Of a stretch of DNA of 64,000 bases, positions 18,950 to 28,813 are shown one piece after another (the stretch's first letter is position 1; every line of letters starts with the position of its first letter). Location: contig CANMSL010000013.1 of the NCBI GenBank assembly GCA_947500505.1, forward strand, positions 1-64,000, in the 5' to 3' direction. A model generated the notes under the pieces. It was given only the letters and a program-made list of their open reading frames with translations, ran no database searches and had not been told where the DNA came from. Source of the stretch: an uncultured Aquimarina sp. Its GTDB lineage: Bacteria; Bacteroidota; Bacteroidia; Flavobacteriales; Flavobacteriaceae. The translations under genes and the position numbers were made by a program.

Positions 18950-19668
18950 TGATTGTCCATACACCAGCAATAGTAATTTACTCTTTACGATATGGAGAAA
19001 GCGACCTAATAGTTTCTTTATTTACAAAAACCAGTGGATTGCGTTCTTACTTATTAAAAGGGATATTAAAATCTAAACGTGGAAAAATAAGATCATCATT
19101 ATTTCAGCCTTTGACCTTATTAGAAATTGAAGCTAATCATAAAAACAAAGGGACTTTAGAAAGAATAAAAGAGGCTAAAATTCTGACTCCATATCAATCA
19201 TTACATACAGATTTAGTAAAGAGCTCATTAGTTTTTTTTCTGTCTGAAGTTTTAAAAAACACGATCCGCGAAGAAGAATCAAATGAAGAGCTTTTTCATT
19301 ACCTGGAAACCACATTTTTATGGTTGGATTCCCATGATAATAGTAGTAATTTTCATATATCTTTTTTGATAAAACTCACGCAATATTTGGGTTTTTATCC
19401 AGATGTGTCAGATATCTCTCTATCGGTTTTTAATATGCAGGAGGGTTGTTTTCAGAATGATGTTTCTAATATTTATTGTGTTGAAGGATCCACTGTTTCG
19501 GGATTAAAAGCATTTTTGGGCACGACATTTGAAGAGAGTATGAATATCAAAATGTCTAGAGTCGTAAGAAATGATATTCTTACCATGTTATTAGTATATT
19601 TTGAGCTACATTTGCACGGTTTTAAAAAACCAAAGTCATTTTCGATTTTGAACGAAATCTTTAGTTAG
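18949..19668 (+). CDS. recO: DNA repair protein RecO
   Basis: 239 aa, the expected size. N-terminal OB fold with AIVIYSLRYGESDLIVSLFTK and the SYLLKGILKSKRGK loop, then the helical RecO C domain. It loads RecA onto SSB-coated DNA in the RecFOR pathway. The start overlaps the last base of the porZ-like stop codon; the TonB receptor gene follows 3 bases later, so the three genes are tightly packed. Confidence 0.92.
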   Translation: MIVHTPAIVIYSLRYGESDLIVSLFTKTSGLRSYLLKGILKSKRGKIRSSLFQPLTLLEIEANHKNKGTLERIKEAKILTPYQSLHTDLVKSSLVFFLSEVLKNTIREEESNEELFHYLETTFLWLDSHDNSSNFHISFLIKLTQYLGFYPDVSDISLSVFNMQEGCFQNDVSNIYCVEGSTVSGLKAFLGTTFEESMNIKMSRVVRNDILTMLLVYFELHLHGFKKPKSFSILNEIFS

Positions 19669-19671
19669 GTA

Positions 19672-22080
19672 ATGCGCTTTTTTATAGTTGTTGTATTCAC
19701 TTCATTTTTTATCACTGAAACTGCTGCCCAAAATATAACAGTTGTCAGTAGATCAAATAATCAACCTATTCCCAGCGTTACCGTATATAATAAAATAAAA
19801 TCACAGACAATACTTACGGATTTTGATGGAATAGCGGATGTTTCAGGATTTCAGGATTCTGAAACGTTATATTTTGAACATATTTCCCATATAAAGGCTG
19901 CCTTTAAGAAATCCGAGATTCTGGCATCCGGAAATGTGGTTTACCTAGAAATTGATGAGAATCAATTATCCGAGGTTGTTATTTCAGTGTCTAAATGGGA
20001 GCAGGATAAAAAAGATGTTACTCAGAAAATTGTAAGCATTACTTCTGATGAAATTGCCTTTTCCACACCACAAACATCTGCTGATTTATTGCAAAGTAGC
20101 GGTCAGGTTTTCGTACAAAAAAGCCAATTGGGAGGAGGGAGCCCAATAATCCGTGGTTTTTCTACCAATAGATTATTACTTACAGTGGACGGAGTACGAA
20201 TGAACAATGCAATTTTCAGAGGAGGAAATGTACAGAATGTTATATCGATAGACCCTTTTACTGTCGATAGAACCGAGGTAATTCTGGGTCCTGGATCTGT
20301 GGTTTATGGAAGTGACGCTGTGGGAGGCGTTATGAATTTTTATACGCCTCAACCTATGTTTGCTATTAGTGGTAAAAACAAACTAAGCGGTAACGCAATT
20401 GCCAGATATGCCAGTGCGAGTAACGAAAACACCGCTCATATTGATTTTAACATCGGGTTAGAAAAATGGGCATTTTTAACAAGTGTAAGTTATACAGATT
20501 TTGATGATCTTAAAATGGGAAGTCATGGTCCTGATGATTACTTGAGAAATGAATATGTAGTAACTATAGATGGTGTTGATACGATTGTTCAAAATAATGA
20601 CCCGGAAACCCAGGTTTTCACAGGATATGATCAAATCAATTTCTTGCAGAAAATACATTTCATTCCTAATGAAAAATGGGATATCAATGCCGGATTCATT
20701 TATACTGAAACTTCAGATTACCCGCGATATGATCGTCTGATTCGGCGCAGAAATGGAAGGTTAAGATCTGCAGAATGGTTTTACGGACCACAAAAATGGT
20801 TGATGGGGAATATTCAGTTGACTAATAAATGGAAAAATAAATTCTATAACAAGGTAAAATTTACAGCTGCCTATCAGAATTTTCAGGAAAGCAGAAATGA
20901 CAGAGATTTTGGAGATATAATTTTATCAAGAACCCAAGAAAATGTTGATGCATATTCTGCAAATATTGATTTTGAAAAGAATTTTGATAAAAAGACATCC
21001 GTATATTACGGATTGGAATATATTCTAAATCAAGTATCTTCAGAAGGATCTACGTTAAATATTTCTAACAACGATATTTTGGCGGCACCGTCGAGATACC
21101 CTGATGGGTCTACCTGGCAATCAATTGCTGCTTATGCAAGTTTGAAGAGCAAATTAAGTGAGAAATTAAGGTTTCAGGGAGGTTTACGATATAACAGAAT
21201 TATCTTGTATTCAGAGTTTGATGATACTTTCTTCGATTTTCCCTTTACAGAAGCAAACTTAGATACGGAAGCATTTACTGGAACTGCAGGGATCAGTTGG
21301 CTGCCAAATAATATACTACACTGGAAAATAAATTTTTCTACAGCATTTAGAGCACCAAATATAGATGATGTAGGTAAAATTTTTGATTCTGAACCAGGTT
21401 CTGTGGTAGTGCCAAATCCGGATCTTGAACCTGAATATGCTTATAATGGAGAAATAGGGTTGACGGCAAATTTAGGTAAGGATTTTAAGATTGATTTAGC
21501 AACCTATTACACACAACTGGATAATGCATTAGTTCGTAGGGATTTTGCTTTAAACGGTGAAACCGAGATTTTTTTTGGTGGTGAATTGAGTAACGTACAA
21601 GCTATTCAGAATGCTGCAAATGCCAGGATTTATGGCTTCGAGGCTGGATTTCAATACGATTTTGCCAAAAACTTCAGTCTTTCATCAAAATACACCTTTA
21701 CAGGAGGAGAAGAGGAATTGGATGATGGATCCGTTTCGCCTTCTCGACATGTGGCTCCACAGTTTGGGAGTGTCAATCTAACCTATACAAAAGATAAATG
21801 GATGATAGATTGTTCTACTATATATAATGGTCAGTTTGATTTTGAAGATTTAGCCCCGTCTCAGCAAAACAATGATTTTTTATATGCATTAGATGAAAAC
21901 GGAAATCCTTTTGCTCCATCTTGGTACGTACTTAATGTAAGATCAAGATATCAGTTTACTAAAAACTTACAAACAACGTTGACTATTGAGAATCTTACAG
22001 ACCAACGTTACAGGACTTATTCTTCTGGTATTTCGGGAGCGGGAAGGAATTTTATATTATCTTTAAAGTATTCCTTGTAA
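19672..22080 (+). CDS. TonB-dependent outer-membrane receptor
   Basis: 802 aa. Signal peptide ending TETAAQ; an N-terminal carboxypeptidase-like (CarboxypepD_reg) domain with SNNQPIPSVTVYNK and TDFDGIADV; a plug domain near residues 110-225 with SPIIRGFSTNRLLLTVDGVRMN and GSDAVGGVMNF; then a 22-strand barrel ending in an aromatic-rich RNFILSLKYSL. CirA/heme-receptor-like in layout, but the ligand is unknown. It follows recO by 3 bases and precedes the HAD gene by about 10 bases, so it is part of the porZ-recO run. Confidence 0.92.
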   Translation: MRFFIVVVFTSFFITETAAQNITVVSRSNNQPIPSVTVYNKIKSQTILTDFDGIADVSGFQDSETLYFEHISHIKAAFKKSEILASGNVVYLEIDENQLSEVVISVSKWEQDKKDVTQKIVSITSDEIAFSTPQTSADLLQSSGQVFVQKSQLGGGSPIIRGFSTNRLLLTVDGVRMNNAIFRGGNVQNVISIDPFTVDRTEVILGPGSVVYGSDAVGGVMNFYTPQPMFAISGKNKLSGNAIARYASASNENTAHIDFNIGLEKWAFLTSVSYTDFDDLKMGSHGPDDYLRNEYVVTIDGVDTIVQNNDPETQVFTGYDQINFLQKIHFIPNEKWDINAGFIYTETSDYPRYDRLIRRRNGRLRSAEWFYGPQKWLMGNIQLTNKWKNKFYNKVKFTAAYQNFQESRNDRDFGDIILSRTQENVDAYSANIDFEKNFDKKTSVYYGLEYILNQVSSEGSTLNISNNDILAAPSRYPDGSTWQSIAAYASLKSKLSEKLRFQGGLRYNRIILYSEFDDTFFDFPFTEANLDTEAFTGTAGISWLPNNILHWKINFSTAFRAPNIDDVGKIFDSEPGSVVVPNPDLEPEYAYNGEIGLTANLGKDFKIDLATYYTQLDNALVRRDFALNGETEIFFGGELSNVQAIQNAANARIYGFEAGFQYDFAKNFSLSSKYTFTGGEEELDDGSVSPSRHVAPQFGSVNLTYTKDKWMIDCSTIYNGQFDFEDLAPSQQNNDFLYALDENGNPFAPSWYVLNVRSRYQFTKNLQTTLTIENLTDQRYRTYSSGISGAGRNFILSLKYSL

Positions 22081-22090
22081 AAATATTCTC

Positions 22091-22744
22091 CTGAAAAATA
22101 CACTGTATATATTTGATATTGATGGTACATTGACAGATAGTGTGGCTATGTATCTTATTTCTGTCACGAAAGCAATGATGGGTCTGGGAATTACCGATAT
22201 CGATACGGATTATAACAATTATAAACATCATACGGATAGCTATGCACTAAGATATAATTATGAGCGAAATTTCAAGAAAAGATTTTCGAATGATTTAATC
22301 GCTGACTTTGAGAATTGTCTAATGGAACAAATGCTTAGCTTTGATCCGGTAAAAGAGATTAAAGGGGCAAAGTTCTTAATACATCTTCTTAGGGATAAAG
22401 GTATGCCATTCTGTTTTGCCACAGGAGCATTGCCAAAACCTGCAATGTTGAAATTAGAACAATGCGATATTTGGTTTGATCAGTCAATATTAGCTACTTC
22501 TAAAACTCATGAATCAAGAGAAGAATTCGTTCTGGATGCCATAGAAAGGGCAAAAAGGTATTATAACCAGGCAGAATTTTCGAATATTGTCTCTGTAGGA
22601 GACGGACTTTGGGATTTGAAAACTGCTCAGAATTTATGTCTGGACTTTGTTGGGATAGGAGATAAGAATAAGGAAAGATTATTAAAAAACGGAGCTAAGA
22701 AATGTTATTCGGATTTAGAAGAATTCAGAAAAACTTTATTCTAA
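22091..22744 (+). CDS. HAD superfamily hydrolase (phosphoglycolate phosphatase-like), non-ATG start
   Basis: About 217 aa. The catalytic HAD motif I, FDIDGTLTDS, sits directly at the N-terminus; later motifs are FATGALPKPA (motif II region), and VGDGLWDLKTA (motif IV). No ATG lies in frame between the in-frame stop at 22064 and this motif. The most family-like start is CTG at 22091 (giving M-KNTLYIF) or ATT at 22085; a TTG at 22130 would delete the nucleophile Asp and is rejected as the true start. It is coupled closely to the receptor stop at 22080. An indel in the assembly upstream is an alternative explanation. Confidence 0.78.
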   Translation: MKNTLYIFDIDGTLTDSVAMYLISVTKAMMGLGITDIDTDYNNYKHHTDSYALRYNYERNFKKRFSNDLIADFENCLMEQMLSFDPVKEIKGAKFLIHLLRDKGMPFCFATGALPKPAMLKLEQCDIWFDQSILATSKTHESREEFVLDAIERAKRYYNQAEFSNIVSVGDGLWDLKTAQNLCLDFVGIGDKNKERLLKNGAKKCYSDLEEFRKTLF

Positions 22745-23259
22745 TTTTTCTTGTTTCTTAGTTTCTTCATTAAATCATTGTCAAAGGTTTTTTTGAGGGC
22801 AGTGATTTCTTTTACATTCTCATTGGGTATAGCAATAGAAAGTACATAATGTTTTACTTTCCAGCCCTCTGTTGTTTTTTCTAATATACCACTACCTCTG
22901 CAAATACCCATTTGCGTATCTAATAGCTCATCAAACCAGGCAAGATTTGTTTTAGGATTCGAAAAAATATTTCTTTCAAGTGTACTAAAACTCCACGCTT
23001 TTCCCTTGTCGAAATAAGGTTTAGAAAAATCTTTGAAAGAGTTAAGGTCCCAATTTTCAGTGGCATCCGTACCGATGAATATAGCATCTTCTGTCATTAA
23101 ACCAAAATAAGAGTCAAAAGATGCATCAGCTGCAGCTTTATGCCATCGTTCTAAGACGTTATTAATTTCTTGTTTTGTATCAGAGATTTCATTTTCCTTA
23201 GTTTGGGCAATGCACACCAACTGAGTTAATAACAATCCTACGGCGATGATATTTTTCAT
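22741..23259 (-). CDS. Exported SnoaL/NTF2-like protein
   Basis: 172 aa. Signal peptide ending VCIAQ near residue 19, then an NTF2-like (SnoaL_3/DUF4440) domain with VLERWHKAAADASFDSYFGL and a C-terminal VKHYVLSIAIPNEN strand typical of flavobacterial nuclear-transport-factor-2 family proteins. Ligand unknown. It overlaps the convergent HAD gene by 4 bases at the 3' end and sits 5 bases after the lipoprotein gene upstream, so the two are probably an operon. Confidence 0.8.
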   Translation of the reverse strand: MKNIIAVGLLLTQLVCIAQTKENEISDTKQEINNVLERWHKAAADASFDSYFGLMTEDAIFIGTDATENWDLNSFKDFSKPYFDKGKAWSFSTLERNIFSNPKTNLAWFDELLDTQMGICRGSGILEKTTEGWKVKHYVLSIAIPNENVKEITALKKTFDNDLMKKLRNKKN

Positions 23260-23264
23260 TATAA

Positions 23265-23849
23265 TTATTCTTCTATTTTTATGTCTTTTTCTTTTGGATC
23301 TAAAATAGAATCTCTAAGAATATTCTTCTCTCTAAGTAGCTTTTTTTCAATATTTTCTGGTATTGCTAATGATAATTCATTTAATTGAATGACCAAACTG
23401 TTATATGCTGTAAGCAATCTAATATTGGCATTCATAAGTTCTTGAGGATTTGTCTTTTTTTTCTCTGTGAGTTGTCTCAATAAGCCGGATTCTGTAGTAA
23501 TTACCGAGATTCGAGAAGTTATTGTATTTACCTTTAAATCTTCAGAGAGGTTTTCTTTAAAAGTTTGAACTAAAATATCCGTACTATCTGCATATTTTTT
23601 TATTTGAAATGGATTATAATTATTCATGGACTCCATAAAAGTTTTAAGATTTTGGAAATCTTCAAAGCTTTCCAGTTCTTTTGAAGCCTCTGGAGACAAC
23701 TTTAACACATCCAGGTTGGCTTTTTCTTTTGATAAACTATCAAGTTGACTACTATTACTTTCTTCCTGTGTAGTTGTGGTATTCTCTTTTTTACATCCAA
23801 AACAGAGGATTATGATTATGAATAGTATGGATAATAATGACCTCATCAT
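23265..23849 (-). CDS. Lipoprotein of unknown function, coiled-coil
   Basis: 194 aa. Lipobox ending CFGC near residue 19 after a strongly hydrophobic signal; a Ser/Thr/Gln-rich linker follows; then a Lys/Glu-rich helical body with coiled-coil character (residues 45-190). I do not recognise a family. Two ATG codons in tandem (23849 and 23846) open the frame. It is first in a two-gene unit with the SnoaL-like protein. Confidence 0.7.
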   Translation of the reverse strand: MMRSLLSILFIIIILCFGCKKENTTTTQEESNSSQLDSLSKEKANLDVLKLSPEASKELESFEDFQNLKTFMESMNNYNPFQIKKYADSTDILVQTFKENLSEDLKVNTITSRISVITTESGLLRQLTEKKKTNPQELMNANIRLLTAYNSLVIQLNELSLAIPENIEKKLLREKNILRDSILDPKEKDIKIEE

Positions 23850-23921
23850 ATGATTTTCAATAACAGACCAAAAATAGGGAATATCGTTGCAACTTAAAAT
23901 TAAAAGGCTTAGGTAAATTTC

Positions 23922-24102
23922 CTACGACTCAAAACATTCAATCACTTCATTAAATTCTATCTCACTCATAGTAGCAAAGCTCCACTCGTAATGAGTACTG
24001 TAATACTGTCGTTTATCAAATATCTTTATATTCTTAATCCATAAGCCCTACGATACTACCATTTTCATAAGTGGGTTCATCACCGCCATTACCATCAGGA
24101 TA
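23922..24102 (-). pseudogene. Frameshifted gene remnant
   Basis: The minus strand holds two coding-like segments in different frames: an upstream one (24102 to about 24046) reading YPDGNGGDEPTYENG and a downstream one (about 24058 to 23922) reading IFDKRQYYSTHYEWSF and ending ECFES-stop. Joined by a one-base shift near 24050 they would make a continuous, charged, aromatic-rich C-terminal fragment. The family is not recognised. This accounts for most of the 310-base gap here. Confidence 0.4.
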
Positions 24103-24158
24103 TTAGAGACTGGTAAACTATAAATTATTGAAAAATCAGTAATTATTAATCTCCTAAA

Positions 24159-25361
24159 TTAGAAATACTTTGAAATCGAAATTCTAATAAAACTATCTTC
24201 TCTAAAATTAGATAGTATAAGTTCATTAGGATCAATATCAGTGAGTATCCTTGCTTCAATCTCTGCGGTCCAAGTACTTCCGAAACGTCTTGATGCCTCC
24301 ATACTAAAAATTTTACTACTTGATTCCAGGTCCGTTATCCCTCCGATTAATATAGAAGTATCTTGCGTATCGTTAAAAGCTATGCGACTGCCAAAAAACA
24401 CATCATTTTGCAAAGCGTTTAAAGCCAGTTCATCACGCTCATCATATAAATATTCTCCCAAAAGCCCTATGTCCAATCCGTTTCCATCAATGTTAGAAAA
24501 TGTATATTCTAATCCAGCTACAAAAGCAAAAAATTCCTGAGCATCGGCATGGCGATAAATTGATTCAATTTTCCATAAGAAAGCACCATGAGTAATCTGT
24601 AAATCTAAACCTGTCTGATTAATAACAGGATAAAAGGCGTCGATATTTCCTAAAATATCAAAGACAAAAAGAGGTTCTCTGCCAGTTCCATAAAAATGTG
24701 ATAGACCAATATCAAAAATACCGAAGTAATGTTTCCATCGAAAAGCAAAATCCTGTCGCCATTCTTCTGCACTACTTTCATAGGTTAAATCATCCTTATC
24801 AATCACAACAGGAAAACGGAGTCTACCCTTTCTTCCGGGAAAAGTACGTTTTCGGTGATATGGGAGATAGAAAAAGTTGAAAGATCCATATTTTTCCGTA
24901 GTCCAGGTAAATTGGGCCATAGGTTGCCCAAGCTTTTCTTCTCCATCAAAGGCTTCAACAGCATCGGTTTGATTGATAATGTCTACTAAATGATTGCTTT
25001 CGGTTACACCCCAATATACCTTTTTTAAACCCAAACTTAATTCCCAATTGTCTTGGACTTTTTGGTAATACAATTCACGTATATCCCAATGAGTTCGTTC
25101 ATCATCAACATCGAGTCTAAAAAAACCTTTAAAATTAATACTTTCGTAGCCTCTATTCCATTCCAAAGAATATTCTGGTGTAATACCAAGTGATGGGAAG
25201 TGATCCTTCTGACCTTCAAAAAACGCTTCCTCATAGAAATAACGGTATTCTCCTTCCAATTCCAGTTCAAAATCTTGAATAATTTTTCGATCTTCTTTCT
25301 GAGCGCTAATATGTATATGACACAATATAACGAAAATGAGTATACCGAATTTATATTTCAT
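24159..25361 (-). CDS. Outer-membrane beta-barrel protein of the RND operon
   Basis: 400 aa. Signal peptide ending HISAQ near residue 20; the remainder shows alternating aromatic strands of a barrel (for example INFKGFFRLDVDDERTHW and SLGLKKVYWGVTESNH) and a terminal aromatic residue (ISKYF), the typical BAM signal. The DELYYQK/YWG pattern recalls DUF1302-like porins. It is last in the TetR-RND-LolA-like unit, so it is probably the outer-membrane component of that system. Function inferred from context. Confidence 0.75.
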   Translation of the reverse strand: MKYKFGILIFVILCHIHISAQKEDRKIIQDFELELEGEYRYFYEEAFFEGQKDHFPSLGITPEYSLEWNRGYESINFKGFFRLDVDDERTHWDIRELYYQKVQDNWELSLGLKKVYWGVTESNHLVDIINQTDAVEAFDGEEKLGQPMAQFTWTTEKYGSFNFFYLPYHRKRTFPGRKGRLRFPVVIDKDDLTYESSAEEWRQDFAFRWKHYFGIFDIGLSHFYGTGREPLFVFDILGNIDAFYPVINQTGLDLQITHGAFLWKIESIYRHADAQEFFAFVAGLEYTFSNIDGNGLDIGLLGEYLYDERDELALNALQNDVFFGSRIAFNDTQDTSILIGGITDLESSSKIFSMEASRRFGSTWTAEIEARILTDIDPNELILSNFREDSFIRISISKYF

Positions 25362-25471
25362 TTTTTTCGATTATTTAAAAAACACACTAAGGCAGTTTCT
25401 GCTACTAGAAGAATAATTGGTAAAGAGTAAGATTAGAAACTTGCCTTGTGTGTGGGGTGAGTACTTATTGA

Positions 25472-26245
25472 TTATTTTCCAGCTCTTTTAAGTGCTGCTT
25501 GAGTGAAGTCATCTTCAGATAACTCAGATTCAAAATTGTAATCACTAAAATTAAGTTGAGTTTCCTTATTGCTCTGATGGTTTACCATATTCATCGTTAA
25601 TGCTCTCCAGAACTTTCCTTTATACAATTTGTAATTGCTATAGGTAAGTGTTTTCAATAAAGAATTTTTGCGATCATAGAATTCTATTTTCTCCAGGCGA
25701 TATGCTTTATCCTTATTATAACTAACTACACGTCTGGTATAACCCGATTTCGGATCAACCGGATCTTGCTCTACGATAAGAAGGTTTCCTTTTTCTTCTA
25801 TGAACTTGTATGAGTACTTTTCTACTTCCTGAGAGGAAAGATCCTCATAAGCAAACTCACTTCCAACGAAAGGGCCGGATTTGTTGTTGGAAGAGATTCT
25901 TTTTACTCTTTTAATCGAAGGTAAAAACAGCCACTGATCATCTGATCCTATTTTGTGGGTAAAAGTTAGCGTAGAAGTTCCTTTTACATCTTTTGGACTA
26001 TTAAAAACAATCATTGATTTATCACCGTCATCTAGTTGCTCCAAAGTTCTTGTAACTAATAAGCGCTCACTAGTTTGACCGTTTTTGTTTTTTAGGGTCA
26101 TATTTAGATTTACTACAGAACTGTTAAATCCTTGATCAGCTTTATCAGCTTCTTTAGCAATTTGTAGTCCTCGTTCTTCTGCACTTTGTGCGGTTATTGT
26201 AGAAATACTTAGTAAAGCAATTCCTGCTAAAATTAATTTTTTCAT
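25472..26245 (-). CDS. Outer-membrane lipoprotein-sorting (LolA-like) protein
   Basis: 257 aa. Signal peptide ending STITAQ near residue 20; then a LolA-like fold of the PF17131 type, with NLNMTLKNKNGQ, DDQWLFLPSIKRVKRISSNN and FVGSEFAYEDL. These periplasmic proteins are regularly encoded next to MMPL/RND exporters and are thought to carry lipids or hydrophobic cargo. It lies 17 bases downstream of the RND gene and upstream of the barrel protein, fitting a three-part envelope lipid-handling operon. Confidence 0.85.
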   Translation of the reverse strand: MKKLILAGIALLSISTITAQSAEERGLQIAKEADKADQGFNSSVVNLNMTLKNKNGQTSERLLVTRTLEQLDDGDKSMIVFNSPKDVKGTSTLTFTHKIGSDDQWLFLPSIKRVKRISSNNKSGPFVGSEFAYEDLSSQEVEKYSYKFIEEKGNLLIVEQDPVDPKSGYTRRVVSYNKDKAYRLEKIEFYDRKNSLLKTLTYSNYKLYKGKFWRALTMNMVNHQSNKETQLNFSDYNFESELSEDDFTQAALKRAGK

Positions 26246-26262
26246 TTAATTTTCTTTTTAAA

Positions 26263-28644
26263 TTATTTATCAAGTTGTATTTGTGGTTTTAACTCTTTCA
26301 CAGGATCTTTTGATCCGGTTTTTTTACTGGTTAATATCAATAGTGACGGAAGTAATATGAAATCAATAATAAGCGCAGATGAAATAATGATTAGAGTGAT
26401 TCTGGCCATATAACTATTCAATGCGAATGAGGATGTAGAAAGTACAGCAAATCCCGCCAATAGTACAATAGTCGTTGTTACTAATGCTTTACCCACCGTT
26501 TCGAAAGCATAAATCACAGCCTCTTTAGCATCGTAGCCCAATTCCCGACGTGCACGTAGAAACTTACTCATAAAATGGACCGTATCGTCGACAATAATTC
26601 CCAAGGTCATCCCAAAAACGATGACCATTCCTGTATTAATCTGGGCTTTATATAATGCCCAGAATCCAAATCCCACCAAAACCGGTGTTACATTTGGGAT
26701 AATACTTAGCAAACCTAATTTAAAATTTCTAAGTGCAAACATAAGCACTAGAGAGATGAGAATCAATGCAATTATATTACCGGTAAACATACTATCAGCC
26801 TGTCTAAAACCTAGTGTAGAGAACATTAGGGTAGGACTTACCCCAATGGCATGCATAGGTTTTGGAGTATTGTTTTGTAACCAAGTTTCTGCACGATCGG
26901 CAAAAGCAATCATATCGGCGCTTTTGATGTTTTCTATAGTAACAGTAACACGTGTTTCAGATTTATCTACATTGATCTGATTATTTAAGTCCAATCCGAA
27001 AGGAAGAGAAAGTTCATATAATAATAAATACTGTGCAGCTTCTTCTCGACTATCCGGGACTCTATAATAGCTTTCATCATCTCCGTGCATGGAACGATTA
27101 ACTCTTCGGGCAACCTCGCTAAAAGTATTTACGTGGACAACCTCGGGTTGCTCATTTAACCAGTCTTCGAATTTGTTTAGATTTTTAAGATACTCAGGAT
27201 TGTTGATTCCTCCGCTTTCTCCACTGCCTACAGAAAATTCTACGTTGTAAATACCAGTTAGATTTTCACTGATATAATCTGTATCAGTTCTAAAGGTTAC
27301 GGTTTCATCAAAGTAGTTGATAAATTCATCATTAAATCTATTTTTAGTTGCCAGAAAAGTTAAAACTCCAATTACGACAGTAGAGATAATTGTCAATTGG
27401 GCAGGTCGTTTTGCAACCATCTCTCCTAAGGATGTATACCAGCTTTTTTTATTTGCTTTTAATTCTTTTTTAGCTGTCACTTTGATCGGAAGAATTGCCA
27501 TTAAAGCAGGTAACGCAGTAGTAGAATATAAAAATGCCATAGTCATTCCAAAAGCGGTAATATTACCTAAATCCCAGAATGGAGGTACATCTCCAAAATT
27601 CATGGTCAGAAACCCAATGACTGTTGTTAAGCTAGTTATGAATACCGGCATAAAATTCAGTCTCATGGATTCTATTAACGCATCCTTTTTAGTATACCCG
27701 TCGTTGCGCATTTTCTGTAACATAGTAATCAAAATATGAATACTGTCCGCTACCGCCAGGGTTAGTATCATAGTTGGAAAAACAGAAGAAGGAGGGGTAA
27801 GTTTTATCCCCATCAATCCCACAAATCCTACAGCACTCATTATAGAGAACATTACCACAATAAATGTGGCAATGGTACTGTATATATTTCTGGTTAGTAT
27901 AAGAGTTGTAATAATAACGATGATCAACATAATCATAGTTAACATCAAATCATTCATAGAGGATTCAAAGAATGCAGTGTTTAACGGTACTAATCCTGAA
28001 GTATGAACTTCAAAGCGTGGGTGTTTTTCCTTAAAATCTGAAATGGTATTGCGAATGAATGCGGTAACCTCAGGTATTTCTTTCGCACTATCTTCTCCAG
28101 GAAGGCGCACAGTAACATTAATTGCGGTTACCGATCCAGTTTCATTGAGGATACGATTCACAAGCAGTGGTTCTTTTAAAGCTTTCTCTTTAATAATGGC
28201 AATCTCGGCTTTGGTTTTGGAAGAAGATTCATATGATAGATCATCCACATATAAATCATCTCCCTGCGCACTGGTATGTTGAAAATTAGTTACGGCATCT
28301 ACTCGAGAAGAATAGGGGGTGTTCCAAGCTTCTGCGGTAAGTTCTTCAATAGCTGCCAAATTTTCTTTGGTAAAAATATCACCGTTAGAAGGGGTTAAAA
28401 CAATTACAATATTGTCATCTTTAGTATATTTTTCTTGCAAAGCATCAAAAGCTTCTAATTCTGGATTGGATTCACTGAAAAAAACGTGATAATCACCGTC
28501 AAATTCCATATTACCTTGTGAACCTAGCCCAATTGCCAGTACTAAAGAAGTGAGCAATACTGGCCATTTGAATTTGATCACAAATTCTGCCCATCGTTGT
28601 GCGAATGCATTGATAGCATTACCTGTTTTTTTAATTTTGTTCAT
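26263..28644 (-). CDS. RND/MMPL family exporter
   Basis: 793 aa, twelve membrane helices in two six-helix halves. Each half has the sterol-sensing-like MMPL core: SVFPTMILTLAVADSIHI near residue 290 and GMTLGIIVDDTVHFMSKFL near 690, plus large periplasmic loops after TM1 and TM7. These proteins export lipids or hydrophobic compounds with proton drive. The promoter region carries repeated GACCASTCG sites matching the one in the tetR promoter, so TetR control is likely. The gene lies about 170 bases downstream of tetR. Confidence 0.9.
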   Translation of the reverse strand: MNKIKKTGNAINAFAQRWAEFVIKFKWPVLLTSLVLAIGLGSQGNMEFDGDYHVFFSESNPELEAFDALQEKYTKDDNIVIVLTPSNGDIFTKENLAAIEELTAEAWNTPYSSRVDAVTNFQHTSAQGDDLYVDDLSYESSSKTKAEIAIIKEKALKEPLLVNRILNETGSVTAINVTVRLPGEDSAKEIPEVTAFIRNTISDFKEKHPRFEVHTSGLVPLNTAFFESSMNDLMLTMIMLIIVIITTLILTRNIYSTIATFIVVMFSIMSAVGFVGLMGIKLTPPSSVFPTMILTLAVADSIHILITMLQKMRNDGYTKKDALIESMRLNFMPVFITSLTTVIGFLTMNFGDVPPFWDLGNITAFGMTMAFLYSTTALPALMAILPIKVTAKKELKANKKSWYTSLGEMVAKRPAQLTIISTVVIGVLTFLATKNRFNDEFINYFDETVTFRTDTDYISENLTGIYNVEFSVGSGESGGINNPEYLKNLNKFEDWLNEQPEVVHVNTFSEVARRVNRSMHGDDESYYRVPDSREEAAQYLLLYELSLPFGLDLNNQINVDKSETRVTVTIENIKSADMIAFADRAETWLQNNTPKPMHAIGVSPTLMFSTLGFRQADSMFTGNIIALILISLVLMFALRNFKLGLLSIIPNVTPVLVGFGFWALYKAQINTGMVIVFGMTLGIIVDDTVHFMSKFLRARRELGYDAKEAVIYAFETVGKALVTTTIVLLAGFAVLSTSSFALNSYMARITLIIISSALIIDFILLPSLLILTSKKTGSKDPVKELKPQIQLDK

Positions 28645-28660
28645 TTTTAAATAATTAGTT

Positions 28661-28675
28661 GACCAGTCGATTATA
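28661..28675. promoter_or_regulatory. Putative TetR operator, site 1
   Basis: GACCAGTCGATTATA, 17 bases upstream of the RND exporter start; same GACCASTCG core as the sites at 28783 and 29437. Confidence 0.5.
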
Positions 28676-28781
28676 AAATGTATATAATTGACTCAGTGCT
28701 TGTTGTTAATATTTATCCTTATAAGGTTTTTAGTAAAATATTATAATTATAGGGCTATATTTACCTTCTACAAATAAATAA

Positions 28782-28808
28782 TTGACCAGTCGTCTATTAA
28801 GTGGTCAA
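28782..28808. promoter_or_regulatory. Putative TetR operator, site 2 (inverted repeat)
   Basis: Arms TTGACCA and TGGTCAA enclose a 13-base centre that contains GTCGTCTA, the same core as the other two sites. It lies between tetR and the RND gene. Confidence 0.6.
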
Positions 28809-28813
28809 AAAAA

